From the NCBI RefSeq assembly GCF_017591435.1, contig NC_059257.1, positions 1,796,826 through 1,860,825 of the forward strand: a stretch of DNA of 64,000 nt, given 5' to 3'. Shown here piece by piece: positions 10,042-23,736 of the stretch. The stretch comes from Portunus trituberculatus. Its lineage: Eukaryota > Arthropoda > Malacostraca > Decapoda > Portunidae. The position numbers and the translations under genes are program-made. Every line of letters starts with the position of its first letter. Within the stretch, counting starts at the first letter, position 1. The notes under the pieces are model-generated. The model did not search any database. It had not been told where the DNA came from and saw only the letters and a program-made list of their open reading frames with translations.

Positions 10042-10892
10042 CTATATATGTCCCCTCTTGCCACACGACTTGCACACCAGGTTTCGTGCCGGGCAGGGTG
10101 CTTTTCCGTGCTTTTCCCCGCAGTAATGACAGGACTTGCCGGGCGGGCCGCTTGACTGGGGTGCACACTCAGGCCGGCGGGGTGTGTGGCCACGTTGGCG
10201 GTAACTGGCAACTAGGGGCTCCTCGGTGACGTCATCCGCCCTGACGTCAGCTCCCGCCACAGCATGGTCCCGCTCACTTTTCCCGCCAAAAACGGCGTCG
10301 CGTCTCGCTGCCTCAAACGATACACAGAACTCTCTCAAACTATCAATGTCACTGAATGCACCGCACTTTCTGTATACCTCTTGCCTCAAACACTGGTCAC
10401 TAAGGCCAACCATCACCTTCCTCAGCAGCATGTACTCTGATAGGCTGCTATCGCACCTGGGACACTGAAAACCACAGTCTGCCACCTCCTGGGCACACCG
10501 GGTCATATAGACACTGACCGACTCACCGCCCACCTGACGCGCATTGAAGAAGTCATACCACTTCACAGCCTGGTTCGACGACTGCTGCACGATCTTGCCT
10601 ATTGCGTCCAGAGCCTCCTTCGGCGTCAGCGCCTCCCCCTGCCAGAGGTCTCATACCTTGCATCCAGCGTGCACTGCAGGGCGGGAACACATAGCAGGCG
10701 GATGTGCAGCACTGCTTCCTGGTCAGGCCATCTGGCCAGCCTTAACCAGGATTCCACTGATCTTCGCCACGACCTGAAGCTGGTCGGCGTCATCTCCGCA
10801 GCACATTTCTCGGGTGTGGCGGTGGCGGGCGGTCTGCCGGCAGAGGCTTGGCGTACAGTAGGGAGAGACGTCATGCTTGCTTGCAGCGTCAT
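10042..10892 (-). pseudogene. gypsy B: gag with two CCHC zinc knuckles
   Basis: The N-terminal part (10626-10892) contains SFRSWRRSVESWLRLARW, followed by a frame change near 10630 into KEALDAIGKIVQQ and VKWYDFFNARQ. The C-terminal part has two nucleic-acid-binding knuckles, CHYCGEKHGKAPC and CKSCGKRGHI. The second is interrupted by TAG (10042-10044) before its last Cys (KVC), after which the pol frame continues in phase. Because the stop splits a zinc knuckle it looks like a nonsense mutation rather than programmed readthrough. Gag would form the particle that packages element RNA. Confidence 0.75.
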
Positions 10893-10968
10893 CCATCGTC
10901 AGCGGGGGCCTGGCAGGCAGCCTGGCCCTCGCCTGCCTGCTGCCGCTCGGTGAGAACCTGGGGTGCCT

Positions 10969-11152
10969 TGAGGGTGCTTGACAAACACAGTGACCGTCTT
11001 TCTTCTTTTATTGGCAAGCCAACAGAGATACAGGTCCGGTGCGTCCTCACAGCTAGGCTACTACCCGGGAACTGAGTGACGCCAAGCTGTGGGGAGTGGG
11101 GACAGAGGCTTTCCTGCGCTGCTCCCCAGATGCCAGAGGTCGACATCCTACA
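10969..11152 (-). repeat. 5' LTR of gypsy element B
   Basis: Matches 6563-6739 except for an extra GTGGGGA (around 11097) and scattered substitutions. On the - strand it starts TGTAGGATG at 11152, carries AATAAA, and ends near CACCCTCA, followed by AGGCACCCCAGGTTC where a primer binding site would be expected. I could not assign that sequence to a particular tRNA. Confidence 0.85.
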
Positions 11153-11814
11153 TGGTAGTATATGTAGCAATATTAATAGTATTAAATTTTTATGTAAACA
11201 GTAGGTATATTATCTAATATTTCATGTTTTTTTTTTATCGTTTCATCTTGACATCCTTTTCATAATTATTATCTTTATGTAGTATTTTTGTCTTATTTTC
11301 ACTTTTTTCACTCATCTTGGCTCTTTTTTCTTTATTTTCATATTTTCTATATTAATCTTGTTTCATTATCATCTTTTTCTTCTTCTTCTTGCCCATCTTC
11401 CTCTTTCTCATAATCATCATCTTCCTTCTTTTAATTTCTAAACTAATAAAAAAGAATCTTCCCATTTTATTTCTCCTCCATAAAATCACCTTTTCCTCTC
11501 AACACCATTCCTTCTGGTGATGTAATATCTGAATCTATCATTATTACCTGTGTTTTACCTCTTCTATGTTATCCATCACCAGACTTCACGAACAGTAGGT
11601 ACAATATCAAAACTAAAAAAAAAAAATTAACATTGAAATTTTGTTAACGTAAGATTTTGCCAAAGTTAGAACGAATGACCTAATTTATAGGTATTGGTAG
11701 TTGAACTTTTTGATACTCAAACAGCCATTGGGAATTAATTAAGTTCGAGTATTGAATCTCCACTGTATAGGCAAACAAATGGTGGGATAAGTGAGTAACT
11801 TTTTTATGTTATGG
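11153..11814. other. AT-rich non-coding stretch
   Basis: T-rich low-complexity sequence with TTC/CTT runs (11370-11400) and an A run near 11617. No frame, RNA gene or repeat end recognised. Confidence 0.5.
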
Positions 11815-12121
11815 CCTGTAGTGCTTGTAGGTGTACTTGAAGAGTATGGGAAGTGCTGTTCAGTATCCATTCATTAGTGGCACAGGCAATTTTATTTATA
11901 GTGGAACCCATATTAGGGCCCATATCACCATCCAAGTGCATCTTTGGTGTAAGGCAATTACACCTCCGCCTATAACCTGGATCTCATGGCGACATGTAGG
12001 TAACTTTAAACCACTCAACAAATGACAAAGTTTCAAGATAGTATTTGGTGGGATTTGAACCTACGCAAGGACGTCTGCCCGATCCCACACTCACCACCTT
12101 ATCCACTATGCTACTGCCTCC
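11815..12121 (-). repeat. tRNA-derived SINE
   Basis: On the - strand the head (12121 to 12046) reads like a tRNA gene: an A box TAGCATAGTGGATAAGG at 12097-12113 and a B box GGTTCAAATCC at 12051-12061, the two internal RNA polymerase III promoter elements, about 40 bases apart. The acceptor stem does not pair (GGAGGCA against TCCCACC), so it is not a functional tRNA. An unrelated body follows toward lower coordinates. The exact 3' limit is uncertain; about 11815 is a guess. It would depend on a LINE for mobility. Confidence 0.65.
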
Positions 12122-12368
12122 ATGTATTTATATGGGTGATCATGAAAAAAGGAAGGATAAGTAGAGATTTGTAATGTGAGTAGATAAGCAAACTGTAACC
12201 TGTGTTAAGTTTGGAAATGGATAAGATATGAAAATGGATAAGATGAGAATAGAAAGTAGTTTGAATGAATGAAATATGATTGAGTTATGGCAGTCATCAA
12301 GGACAAAACTACCAGGAAGAGCTGTTACTGATTTTCCTTCCATTATAAAACTAATCTGAGTTAAGATG

Positions 12369-12370
<2 letters not shown>

Positions 12371-12436
<66 letters not shown>
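12371..12436. repeat. (TC)n microsatellite
   Basis: About 66 bp of pure TC dinucleotide followed by CCCTCTCC. Peptides of alternating R and E read from it are artefacts. Confidence 0.95.
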
Positions 12437-12440
<4 letters not shown>

Positions 12441-12708
12441 TCCATTTGTGTCTTTTTATGATCTTTTTAGTGAAGCAAGCATTTTACCATATAGCTTTAT
12501 GGTCTTCCTTCATTGAGTTTGGGAAAAATTGATCCTACCCCTCCTGACAAAAATACATGGTCATGTACATGGTTGTGTATTTATGGTGAGAAAAGAATGA
12601 TGTTTATCAAGGTGAAGTAAAATTAAACAAGAATTTGTGACCATTCTATGTCATAAAATCTTTCCTGCTCAAGGCCAAACACAAACCCAACTCTCAGGCT
12701 GCTTCTGT
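12437..12708. other. No gene recognised
   Basis: Mixed AT-rich sequence between the TC tract and the Tc1-like foldback. No coding or structural signal could be supported. Confidence 0.4.
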
Positions 12709-13236
12709 CAGTAGTAAAGTGAGTTTGTCTGTGCTGTATTTGTATTGCCCCATGGCAGGCCTCTAGATTAATAGTGATTTATTTGTCACACAATGTCTAA
12801 ATATAAGGATTTAATGAGTGAGACAATTGCTTAGATAACTGGTCTAAAGAAAGGAGGCCATGCAATTAGCAAAATTTGCAATTTGATTGACGTGGGGCGA
12901 ATGAGTATGAAGAAATACATATGCAAGTTTTGTGAAGGAGGAAGTTATCAAATACCACAAAAGAACCCTCACTCTGGCAGACCACACAAGATCTCAAATT
13001 GTGCTACAAACATGCTGTAGTTATAGCTGCTGAATACTGTTCATTTCAGTTTGTGATTTACAAGAGTGAGGTTTCCTCTGTGGTATTTGATTACTTCCTG
13101 CTTCATGAAATTTGTGTAAGTATGTACTTCTTCTCACTCGTTCGCCCCATGCCAGTCAAATTGCAAATTTCAGTAATTGTAAACCCAGAGGCCTGTCATG
13201 GAGCAAAATAGCACAGACAAACTTACTCTAATACTG
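12709..13236. mobile_element. Foldback built from a Tc1-like transposon 5' end
   Basis: Both arms start CAGTA and share GTTTGTCTGTGCT, CATGGCAGGCCTCT-like and AATTTGCAATTTGA blocks in opposite orientation (left arm 12709 to ~13005, right arm 13236 back to ~13010). The left arm encodes MSKYKDLMSET, then GHAISKICNLIDVGR and NPHSGRPHKIS, the first helix-turn-helix of a Tc1-type transposase. The right arm lacks about 105 bp present in the left (12766-12870). The result is a large imperfect palindrome with almost no spacer. Confidence 0.65.
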
Positions 13237-13289
13237 CCAGAGGCATTTTGCCATTTTTTTTGTCTACATTTCCCTTTGTTTCTGGGCTA

Positions 13290-13630
13290 TACCTCGGTGA
13301 CTATGGATAAAAGGATGTTGTTAATGCCTGTATCTATAGCTGAGATCAGGGCTTCATAAAACTGGTCTCCAGGCAAGAAAACTAATGGCAAATGTTGGTG
13401 TGAGTGAGAAATCTGTGAGAAATTGATTGAAGCATTTGAAAGACGATGGTGGTGTTGAGTTACCATCTACTAAACCCCAGCCTGTCCCCTGAAAGACATC
13501 TGCACATATTTTAACAATGCTTAACTGTCAGAGAATTGAAAGAAAAAAACCCATGTCTGCTTTCTGATATGGGTCAGGCTGAGGTTTAGCAGACAGTAAC
13601 TTGACACCACTGTTGTCCTTGAAATGTTGG
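13290..13630 (+). pseudogene. Decayed Tc1-like transposase N-terminal region
   Basis: With stops and frame breaks the + strand reads MDKRMLLMPVSIAEIRA, then NGKCWCE, ELPSTKPQP and RELKEKNPCLLSD, in the order expected of the paired helix-turn-helix region of a Tc1-like transposase. The catalytic domain is not seen. Identification is from recalled family motifs; the fragment is heavily mutated. Confidence 0.5.
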
Positions 13631-13654
13631 GAGGCAGTGATGTCATACTAACGG

Positions 13655-13765
13655 TTGATACCCGGCATAATGCCATAACAAAAAGAGAGCTCCCTGCATG
13701 GTAGCCATTGTTTTTCATCAGGGCATTATGCTGGGGCACTCACCCAGCATAATGCTATGATGAGC
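13655..13765. repeat. Clustered inverted repeats (GCATAATGC)
   Basis: CCCGGCATAATGCC near 13661, GGGCATTATGCTGGGG near 13724 and CCCAGCATAATGCT near 13744 are mutually complementary and can form two alternative hairpins. They lie just 3' of the Tc1-like remnant and may be its terminal structure. Confidence 0.45.
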
Positions 13766-14490
13766 ACTATACTTGGCTGTTTCTTATTATTGTAATTTTG
13801 GTTCCTTATAATTTTTTTTCATTTCATTACATTATTATTACTAATGTTAATGTATCATATTTTGTGTGGTATTCTGTTATGGTTTTTAATCTTTTTACTT
13901 GTTCAGTTTTTGTATGTGTTTGAATTACATCATATACTTTCTTGTTTTAATTTGTATTTTTCATCTTTCACTTTTTTTCTTTTTACTTCATCGTTTCTTA
14001 AAATTGTTCATCATATGAGTTATCCTCATTTGTATTCTACAGTTCTCAATTACTTCATTTCTCATTTTCAATGTCATTTTATTATTTCCTTGTTACCATT
14101 TATCTTATCTTATCTGCTAGCAGCATTATAACTTATTAGTCAGTTTATTTCTTTTAGATGATCTTTATATTGACCTCATGCAACTTCTGTTATCTCCTTA
14201 TCTTCTATACAGCAGTAAACACCTAATGTACAGCTTTCTTGAAGTTTCCTCTATGCTTTTATCTCATGTAAAGCAAGCAACAGAGAGAAAAAATACTAAA
14301 TATGCAATCCTGTTACAGCTCCTTTTATGCACAGTGACACAAGAGAACAACATCCATTTTACCTTATTCTCCACTCCACATTCCAGAGTCTGCTAAGTAG
14401 CTAAGGTCACAAAAGTATCACTTTCTAAGACGTCTTAACTTTCCACTCTTGTGTTACTTGTGCTGCTTCCTTCCTGTTGATTTGTCTGGC
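13766..14490. other. AT-rich non-coding stretch
   Basis: T-rich low-complexity DNA. The 95-codon frame near 13844 has only composition-driven Phe, Leu and Ser and no domain. Confidence 0.5.
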
Positions 14491-14491
14491 A

Positions 14492-14552
<61 letters not shown>
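14491..14552. repeat. (AG)n microsatellite
   Basis: About 60 bp of AG dinucleotide followed by ~300 bp of purine-rich sequence (to about 14860) on the + strand. Such tracts can form triplex DNA; no gene lies within. Confidence 0.9.
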
Positions 14553-14556
<4 letters not shown>

Positions 14557-15007
14557 GTACAAAAGAGAAGGGGAGGAAAGAAAGGATGGAAGGAGAATGA
14601 AACAGAAGAGAATATTGATTCAAGGTGCTGCAGCAAAGAGATCTTTAAACATGCAAAAAAGTGGAGAGAGAAGTAGGCAGAAAAACTTACGAGAATAAAG
14701 TAAAGAAGAAAGAGAGAGTATAAGGAATAAGAAAGAAGTAAGTGATAGAATTCTAGCGGGAAAATAGGAGACACACAAAAGGGAGGTGAAATGGAATGAA
14801 TATGAAAAGCATGAAATTAGGAAATGGAGAACAGAGGGATAAAGGAGGGAAGGTAAAGTAAGGCTTCCCTCTCAAGTTTCTGTATGCCGTAGAATAATAG
14901 TTTTCTTTCTTCCTTCATTTCCTTCTCTTTTTATTCAAGTTTCTTTACCCTCCTTTATTTTTTTTCTCTTTCTGTGTTTTATGTTTATGTTCTGAAGCTT
15001 CTTTCTT

Positions 15008-15955
15008 TTTATGTAAGAGAGGAGGACTGGCCAAGGGCAACAAAAATATAAAGAAAAAAAGACCACTCAGTTGCCAGTCTCCTTATAGAGCTTATAGCAT
15101 TAGCTAAAGGATAGGTACAAATGTCTTGAAACTTCCCTCTTGAATGAAGTCAAGTGATAGGAAGTTGGAAATACAGATACAGAGAAAGATGGAAAGACTG
15201 AGAGTACTGGTTAACTCTTGCATTGGAGAGTTGGACAGAATAGAGGTGAGAGGAAGAGGAAAACTTTATGCAGTGAGGCTGCAGGAGGAGAGGAGGTGTG
15301 CAGTTAGGAAGATGAAAAGAGCAGTTAGCATGAAAATAGCAGTAAAAGATAGCAAGAGATGCAATATTCCAGTGGAGAGAAAGAGGCTGAAGACAGTCAG
15401 AGGAGGGGAATCGATGAGACAAAAACCTTTTGATTCCACCCTATCTAATAAAACGTGAGTGGAACAACTTCAAACATACGAAGAGTACTCCTTACATGAG
15501 GGGATAAGGCCCTTTTACAGAGTTAGGAGTTGGGGAGGTGAGAAAAATTCACAGAGACACCTCAGAATACCTAATTTCATAGAAGCTGTTTTAGCAAGAG
15601 ATGAGATATGAAGTTTCCAGTTTAGATTATGAGTAATGGATGGGCTGAGGATATTCAATGTAGAAGAGGGGGACAGTTGAGTGGCAGTGAAGAAGAGGAG
15701 ATAGTTGTCTTGAAGGTTGTGTCAAGTTGATAGATGGAGGAATTGAGTTTTTGAGGTATTAAACACTATGAAGTTTTCTCTGCCCCAATCAGAAATTTTA
15801 GAAAGATCAGGAGTTAGGCATCCTGTGGCCTCCCTTGTATGACTTTTTGATTTCCTGAATGATTGGTCATTTGTGAAAAGACATGGAAAAGTGTAGGGTG
15901 GTATCAACAATGTAGGAGTGCTATAGGACAAGAAATTTGGTTAAGAAGATCATTA
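15008..15955 (-). mobile_element. BS/jockey-like LINE, 3' end (R-family copy 1)
   Basis: - strand fragment of the RT C-terminus and 3' region. Upper part encodes SDWGRENFIVFNTSKTQFLH (RT thumb region); lower part encodes RHIASLAIFYCYFHANCS-like and LSNARVNQYSQSFH. The 3' untranslated region carries the family word TTGCCCTTGGCCAGTCC near 15030-15045, shared with copies at 20585 and 48937. It stops at 15955 where the family sequence is cut, so it is 5' truncated. Numerous stops make it dead. Confidence 0.7.
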
Positions 15956-16041
15956 ACCCGAAAACTGCTGTACGCCTTCTGGGTGGCTTGGCGGCAAACT
16001 GCTGTACGCCTTCTGGAAGCACTCTTTTTAAACAGGCACCA
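15956..16041. repeat. Short tandem duplication
   Basis: Two copies of AAACTGCTGTACGCCTTCTGG separated by about 18 bp. It sits between the truncated LINE end and the Harbinger terminus. Confidence 0.6.
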
Positions 16042-16395
16042 TAAGGGTTGATTCACACTATCGGTCCGGTCTGGCTTCGCTCTCGCTCCGATCTCACTTC
16101 GGTCAAAGTCCTGGTGCATTCACATGTCCGGTCCGCTCTCGCTCCGCTATCGGTCCCATCCCTTCCTCTCCTTCAACACTAATGGAAGTCATACTACCAG
16201 TGACGGAGGATGTGTGACTTTTCTCCATCCAATTTGGCAGTGATCGCCACTGCACTTAACGAAGAAGAAGAAAGAAAGCAAAAAAGTAGATCGTGGGGTC
16301 ATCCTATGCTGAAAGATAGAAAGAGTGAAGGAAAGATACATACTTTATATCCTCATCATATTGATGATGAAACTAAATTTTTCAACTACTTGTGA
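16042..16395 (+). mobile_element. PIF/Harbinger transposon 5' end with transposase start
   Basis: Begins TAAGGGTTGATTCACAC followed by GGTCCGGTC, the terminal style of PIF/Harbinger elements, with TAA as a likely 3 bp target site. Downstream, 16210-16395 encodes ATALNEEEERKQKSRSW, GHPMLKDRKSEG and DDETKFFNYL, the conserved start of HARBI1-like nucleases, before a stop. The catalytic domain and other end are missing. GC-rich direct words (CGCTCTCGCTCCG) recur here and in the MITE at 22871-23093. Confidence 0.6.
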
Positions 16396-16490
16396 ATATT
16401 GGAACACTTGAAAAAAAAAAAATACTCTAAAAAAATTGAAGATGAAAACCACAAGATGTAATCAACTTTTGCATATTTTTTTCCAGTGTA

Positions 16491-16493
<3 letters not shown>

Positions 16494-16567
<74 letters not shown>
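16494..16567. repeat. (AT)n microsatellite
   Basis: About 74 bp of AT dinucleotide. Alternating I and Y peptides read from it are artefacts. Confidence 0.95.
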
Positions 16568-16569
<2 letters not shown>

Positions 16570-16799
16570 TTATTGCCTTCACTGTCACTTATACTGTGTA
16601 AGAGTCAACCCATCCGTGTCCTCACTACTAGTCTCTTCACTTTCCCCAGTTTCTTCTTCTATATATTCACTGTCACTTTCTTCTAGCTCAGAACCACTGC
16701 TAAGTAAAAGGGTTCTGCCTTGCTCCATGGTGATTTACAATCTGACCCGATCCTTCGCTGTTATCACTGACCTTTCTACCCAGCGACCGGAGTTGCCAA

Positions 16800-20545
<3,746 letters not shown>

Positions 20546-21175
20546 TTTTTTTTTTTTTTTTTTTTTTTTACATTACAAGGGCACTGGCCAAGGGCAAACA
20601 AAGTGTTGGAAAAAAAAAAATCCCGCTGGTTGCCAGGCCCTGTTAAGAAGAAAGTAGAAAGAGAAAAAACAAAAAAATCTAAAAGGAGGGTCCAGTTAAC
20701 GTAAGAGGTGTCTTGACACTCCTCTTTTGAAAGAGTTTAAGTCATAGGCAGGTGGAAATACAGACACAGGTAGAGTTCCAGAGTTTACCAGTGTAGGGAA
20801 TGAAGGAGTGAAGATACTGGTTAACTCTTGCATTAGGAAGATGGACAGAATAGGGATGAGAAGAAGTAGAGAGTCTTGTGCAGCGAGGCCGCAGGAGGGG
20901 AAGGCATGCAGTTAGCAAGTTCAGAAGAGCAGACAGCATGAAAACAGCGGTGAAGACAGATAAAGATGCAACATTGCGGCGGTGACTTAAAGAATCAAGA
21001 CAGTCAGTTAGAGGAGAAGAGTTGATAAGACGAAAAGCTTTAGATTCCACCTTGTTTAGTAAAGCTGTGTGTGGATCCCCCAGACAGACATGAGAGCCAT
21101 ACTCCATACACGGGCGGATAAGGCCCTTGTACAGAGCAAGCAGCTGGGAGGAGAGAAAAATGGACGAAGACGCCA
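20546..21175 (-). mobile_element. BS/jockey-like LINE 3' end with poly(A) (R-family copy 2)
   Basis: T run at 20546-20569 is the poly(A) tail on the - strand, preceded by the 3' UTR word CCCTTGGCCAGTGCCC. Coding remnant above it reads LLALYKGLIRPCMEYGSHV, SKAFRLINSSPLTDCL and LPNARVNQYLHSF, the C-terminal region of the RT protein, ending with GKLWNS. It is 5' truncated at about 21175. Encoded function was target-primed reverse transcription; this copy is dead on arrival. Confidence 0.8.
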
Positions 21176-21773
21176 TACTGTGTTACGGTCAGTACCATGG
21201 GGAATATAAAACTCCACAGAGTTCCCACTACTATAACTCACAGCCGCCGTAACCCTCAGGTTCTTTCAAGGTCGCCAACAGTGTATAATTTCCCCCACTG
21301 TAAGGGAATCTCCTCAGCAACTCCTTCTCCTCCTGTACCCAACCAAATAGAATTTATAAATGGTAGATGTTATGTGTAACAGGGCGAGGCCTTAATACCC
21401 CCTAGAGAAACCGCCCACAAGGACAATTCCACCCACTTCTCTATGAAGTATTAATGCCTCTCCGCACGCCTTGTCCACAGACGGTGATGAATCACAGACT
21501 GTGACAACACGCGCAGTATATATATTACTATACTAGCCTACTACAACAAGTGCTTATCAACACCTGTTAGACTGATATCCCTAGCCTACTACTACTGCAA
21601 TATATGATGTGTACAGCACATCCGGTGATGTACACACAAGCCCAGACACCACCTACGGGTGACACCCACTATACACTCGTCGCAGACAAGTCTGGGGGAC
21701 GACAACTACGCACCACTGGCTGACATGAAGCCTCTCAGCATTCAATAGTGTGCGTGGCTACTACCACTACAAT
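21176..21773. other. Unassigned moderately GC-rich stretch
   Basis: Begins near TGTTACGGTCAGTACC and contains GTGTAACAGGGCGAGG at 21374. The opposed TGTTAC and GTAACA words raise the possibility of a long terminal repeat, but no second copy was found. No coding frame is convincing. Confidence 0.35.
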
Positions 21774-22510
21774 ACAGTATACTACTGAAACTATACAAAA
21801 GATGGTGGGGGCACACAGCCGCCCACCAAACCCCACTGGTGACCACGGCCACCAACAAAACAAATAGTACGAGACAATGCCGCGTCTCTCCCATGCGTTG
21901 CCGCCACACTACCGGACGGACGCAAAACAGAAGTGCAGCCAAACCTACTACACCTCTCCCAGAGCAACAAGCCCATTGCTCTAACAGTCACGGTCTACCC
22001 AGTAGCAAGCCAGCTACTCAAGGGAGGGCACAACTCCCAGACCAATGACTAATGAGTACTTGTAAAGCTCAGTCCAGCCACACGTGTCTCTTCCTGTGCC
22101 GAGAACGTACGTGTTAACTCCGCTGAAGACTGGCCGGTACTATAAACAGTATACTACTGATACTACACAACAGATGATGGGGGCACACAGCCGCCCACCA
22201 AAACACACTGGTGACCACAGCCACCAACAGCAACAACGGGACGAAACAATAACGCGTCCCTCCATGTCGCCACTCCCGAGTGGATGAACGCAAACAGGAA
22301 ATGCAGCCCCAACCGGCCACACTGTCCTTAGGACAACAAGCCCGCTGTCCTACACAGCCACAGTCTACCGAGTAACAAGCCAGCTACTCAAGGGAGGGCA
22401 CAACTCCCCGACCGATGACTAGTGAGCAACAAGAGAAGCCCAGCAACACGAATCTCCCTACCCTGTGCCAGACCACGAGAGTGCGTGTCTATCTCCGCTG
22501 AAGGCTACCT
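21774..22510. repeat. 372 bp tandem duplication
   Basis: Two adjacent diverged copies, 21774-22145 and 22146-22510. Both begin ACAGTATACTACTG and share GGGGGCACACAGCCGCCCACC, CAAGCCAGCTACTCAAGGG and CTCCGCTGAAG in the same order. Small frames of 60-70 codons in both copies have different sequences and no domains, so I read it as non-coding repeat DNA of unknown class. Confidence 0.75.
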
Positions 22511-22658
22511 TGAGACTGAGTCCCGCTTGCAACGAGAAGCAGCGAGAGGGAGGCGGGTTGTCTGTTCAACAGAACAGCCTGAGGGGCCCGCGATGGGTGG
22601 CCATAGGCTTCGCACATAATGAAATAATAAATTAAAGGGGATTAAGACGGTGCCCATC

Positions 22659-22661
<3 letters not shown>

Positions 22662-22726
<65 letters not shown>
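22662..22726. repeat. (AT)n microsatellite
   Basis: About 65 bp of AT dinucleotide, just after CCCATCACA. Confidence 0.95.
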
Positions 22727-22733
<7 letters not shown>

Positions 22734-22762
22734 ATGACTCTCTGCTTACCTTTGATTCTTTA

Positions 22763-22767
<5 letters not shown>

Positions 22768-22804
<37 letters not shown>
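22768..22804. repeat. (AG)n microsatellite
   Basis: About 37 bp of AG dinucleotide close to the AT tract and the MITE. Confidence 0.9.
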
Positions 22805-22807
<3 letters not shown>

Positions 22808-22870
22808 ACAGAACAGTAGTGAAAACGTAGCAGCATTGTACAGAGATGTTTGCCCCCCCATGGCCGTAAA

Positions 22871-23093
22871 TTAAGGCTGGTCAGACTATAGTTCACACTG
22901 GCTGCAACAGTCTGGTCTCGCTCCGCTCTCGCTCCAGTCAAAATGTCTTTTGAATGTATCACGACTGGAGCGAGAGCGAACTGTTACCACCAGTGTGAAT
23001 GCTTACATTGAAATGCATTAAACATTACTGGACCGGACCGAGACTGGAGCGAGAGCGGAGCGCGATCGAACCTATGGTGTGAATCAACCTTAA
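22871..23093. mobile_element. Short inverted-repeat MITE, Harbinger-like
   Basis: TTAAGGCTGG at 22871 and CAACCTTAA ending at 23093 give inverted ends flanked by TTAA. Inside, GTCTCGCTCCGCTCTCGCTCC near 22915 is complementary to CTGGAGCGAGAGCGGAGCG near 23044, and a second hairpin arm lies near 22965. The GTTCACAC and GGTGTGAATCAACC subterminal words match the Harbinger terminus at 16042. No coding capacity. TTAA flanks would also fit piggyBac, but the terminal words favour Harbinger. Confidence 0.6.
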
Positions 23094-23400
23094 AGTTCCC
23101 GTGATCCGTATTTCTTTGAAATTATTTTTTTGTGTTCTAATAATCTTTCTTTTAGTAATTTATATCCTTCTAATAAGAATTTTGTTATTTATATCATATT
23201 TATAAAGGAAAACAATGAAACCACTATGTTTTTATTTTATTTAGTAGACATTGCATTCCTTTCATAGATATTAGAGTTTAAGTCATTTATGGTAAGAGGA
23301 AGCTATAATTTAGTAGTAAAGAAGCTGTTTTTGTATAATAGAAAAGAGATAAAGCGAATAAGATTATGGAAACAAGACCATCTTCGCTAGACGTTTGTAA
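23094..23400. other. AT-rich, no gene recognised
   Basis: Plain AT-rich sequence upstream of the THAP exon; no TATA or initiator could be assigned with confidence. Confidence 0.4.
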
Positions 23401-23519
23401 CACAGTCAGACGTGTCGGCCTGGCCACGGCCTTCTCATACTGGGTGTGTCGGGAGTGTTTTGGAACTCCGCCGTGGTCTTGTTTTAAGTGGTTTTGGTGC
23501 ACTCACTAGGCCTTCTGCC

Positions 23520-23672
23520 ATGCCTTACAAGTGTTGCGTTCCTTTATGTAAAGGGAATTACAAAAGTGGGCCAAAGGTGTGCTTATTTTCATTCCCAAAA
23601 GAAGAGAAGCTTGCGCGGGCTTGGCTTCATGCTGTCAAGCAAGCAGACTCCACCCCAACCAAAAACACCAAG
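23520..23672 (+). CDS. THAP zinc-finger exon (first coding exon, partial protein)
   Basis: ATG at 23520 opens 51 codons MPYKCCVPLCKGNYKSG, then KVCLFSFPKEEKLARAW and ending KNTK at an AAG|GTAAGT donor (23672/23673). The Cys pair, the SFPK motif and the invariant Trp follow the THAP (C2CH) DNA-binding fold; the closing Cys-x2-His would lie in the next exon, which I could not find. The protein would bind DNA in the nucleus. THAP domains occur both in host regulators and in P-element-type transposases, and the surrounding repeats do not settle which this is. The 5' UTR is GC-rich. Confidence 0.65.
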
Positions 23673-23736
23673 GTAAGTAAACTAAACCAATGTTTATTGT
23701 ATACAACTAGTATAGTTTTATCCACATTATAATACA

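Larger units (their letters stand above)
6563..11152 (-). mobile_element. Ty3/gypsy LTR retrotransposon B with both LTRs
   Basis: A complete-length element of about 4.6 kb on the - strand: 5' LTR 10969-11152, gag 10042-10892, pol 6773-10038, a polypurine tract, and 3' LTR 6563-6739. The two LTRs are nearly identical apart from one 7 bp insertion and a few substitutions, implying a fairly recent insertion. Gag and pol carry a stop and several frameshifts, so it is inactive. The flanks do not share a target duplication (TGGTA after 11152 versus TCTGA near 6560), suggesting rearrangement after insertion. Confidence 0.85.

Noticed and set aside
9557..10126. 189-codon + strand frame
   Set aside because: Antisense shadow of the GC-rich gypsy B protease/RT region; no domain.
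12046..12121. Functional tRNA gene on the - strand
   Set aside because: A and B boxes are present, but the acceptor stem does not pair and a non-tRNA body follows, so it is a SINE head.
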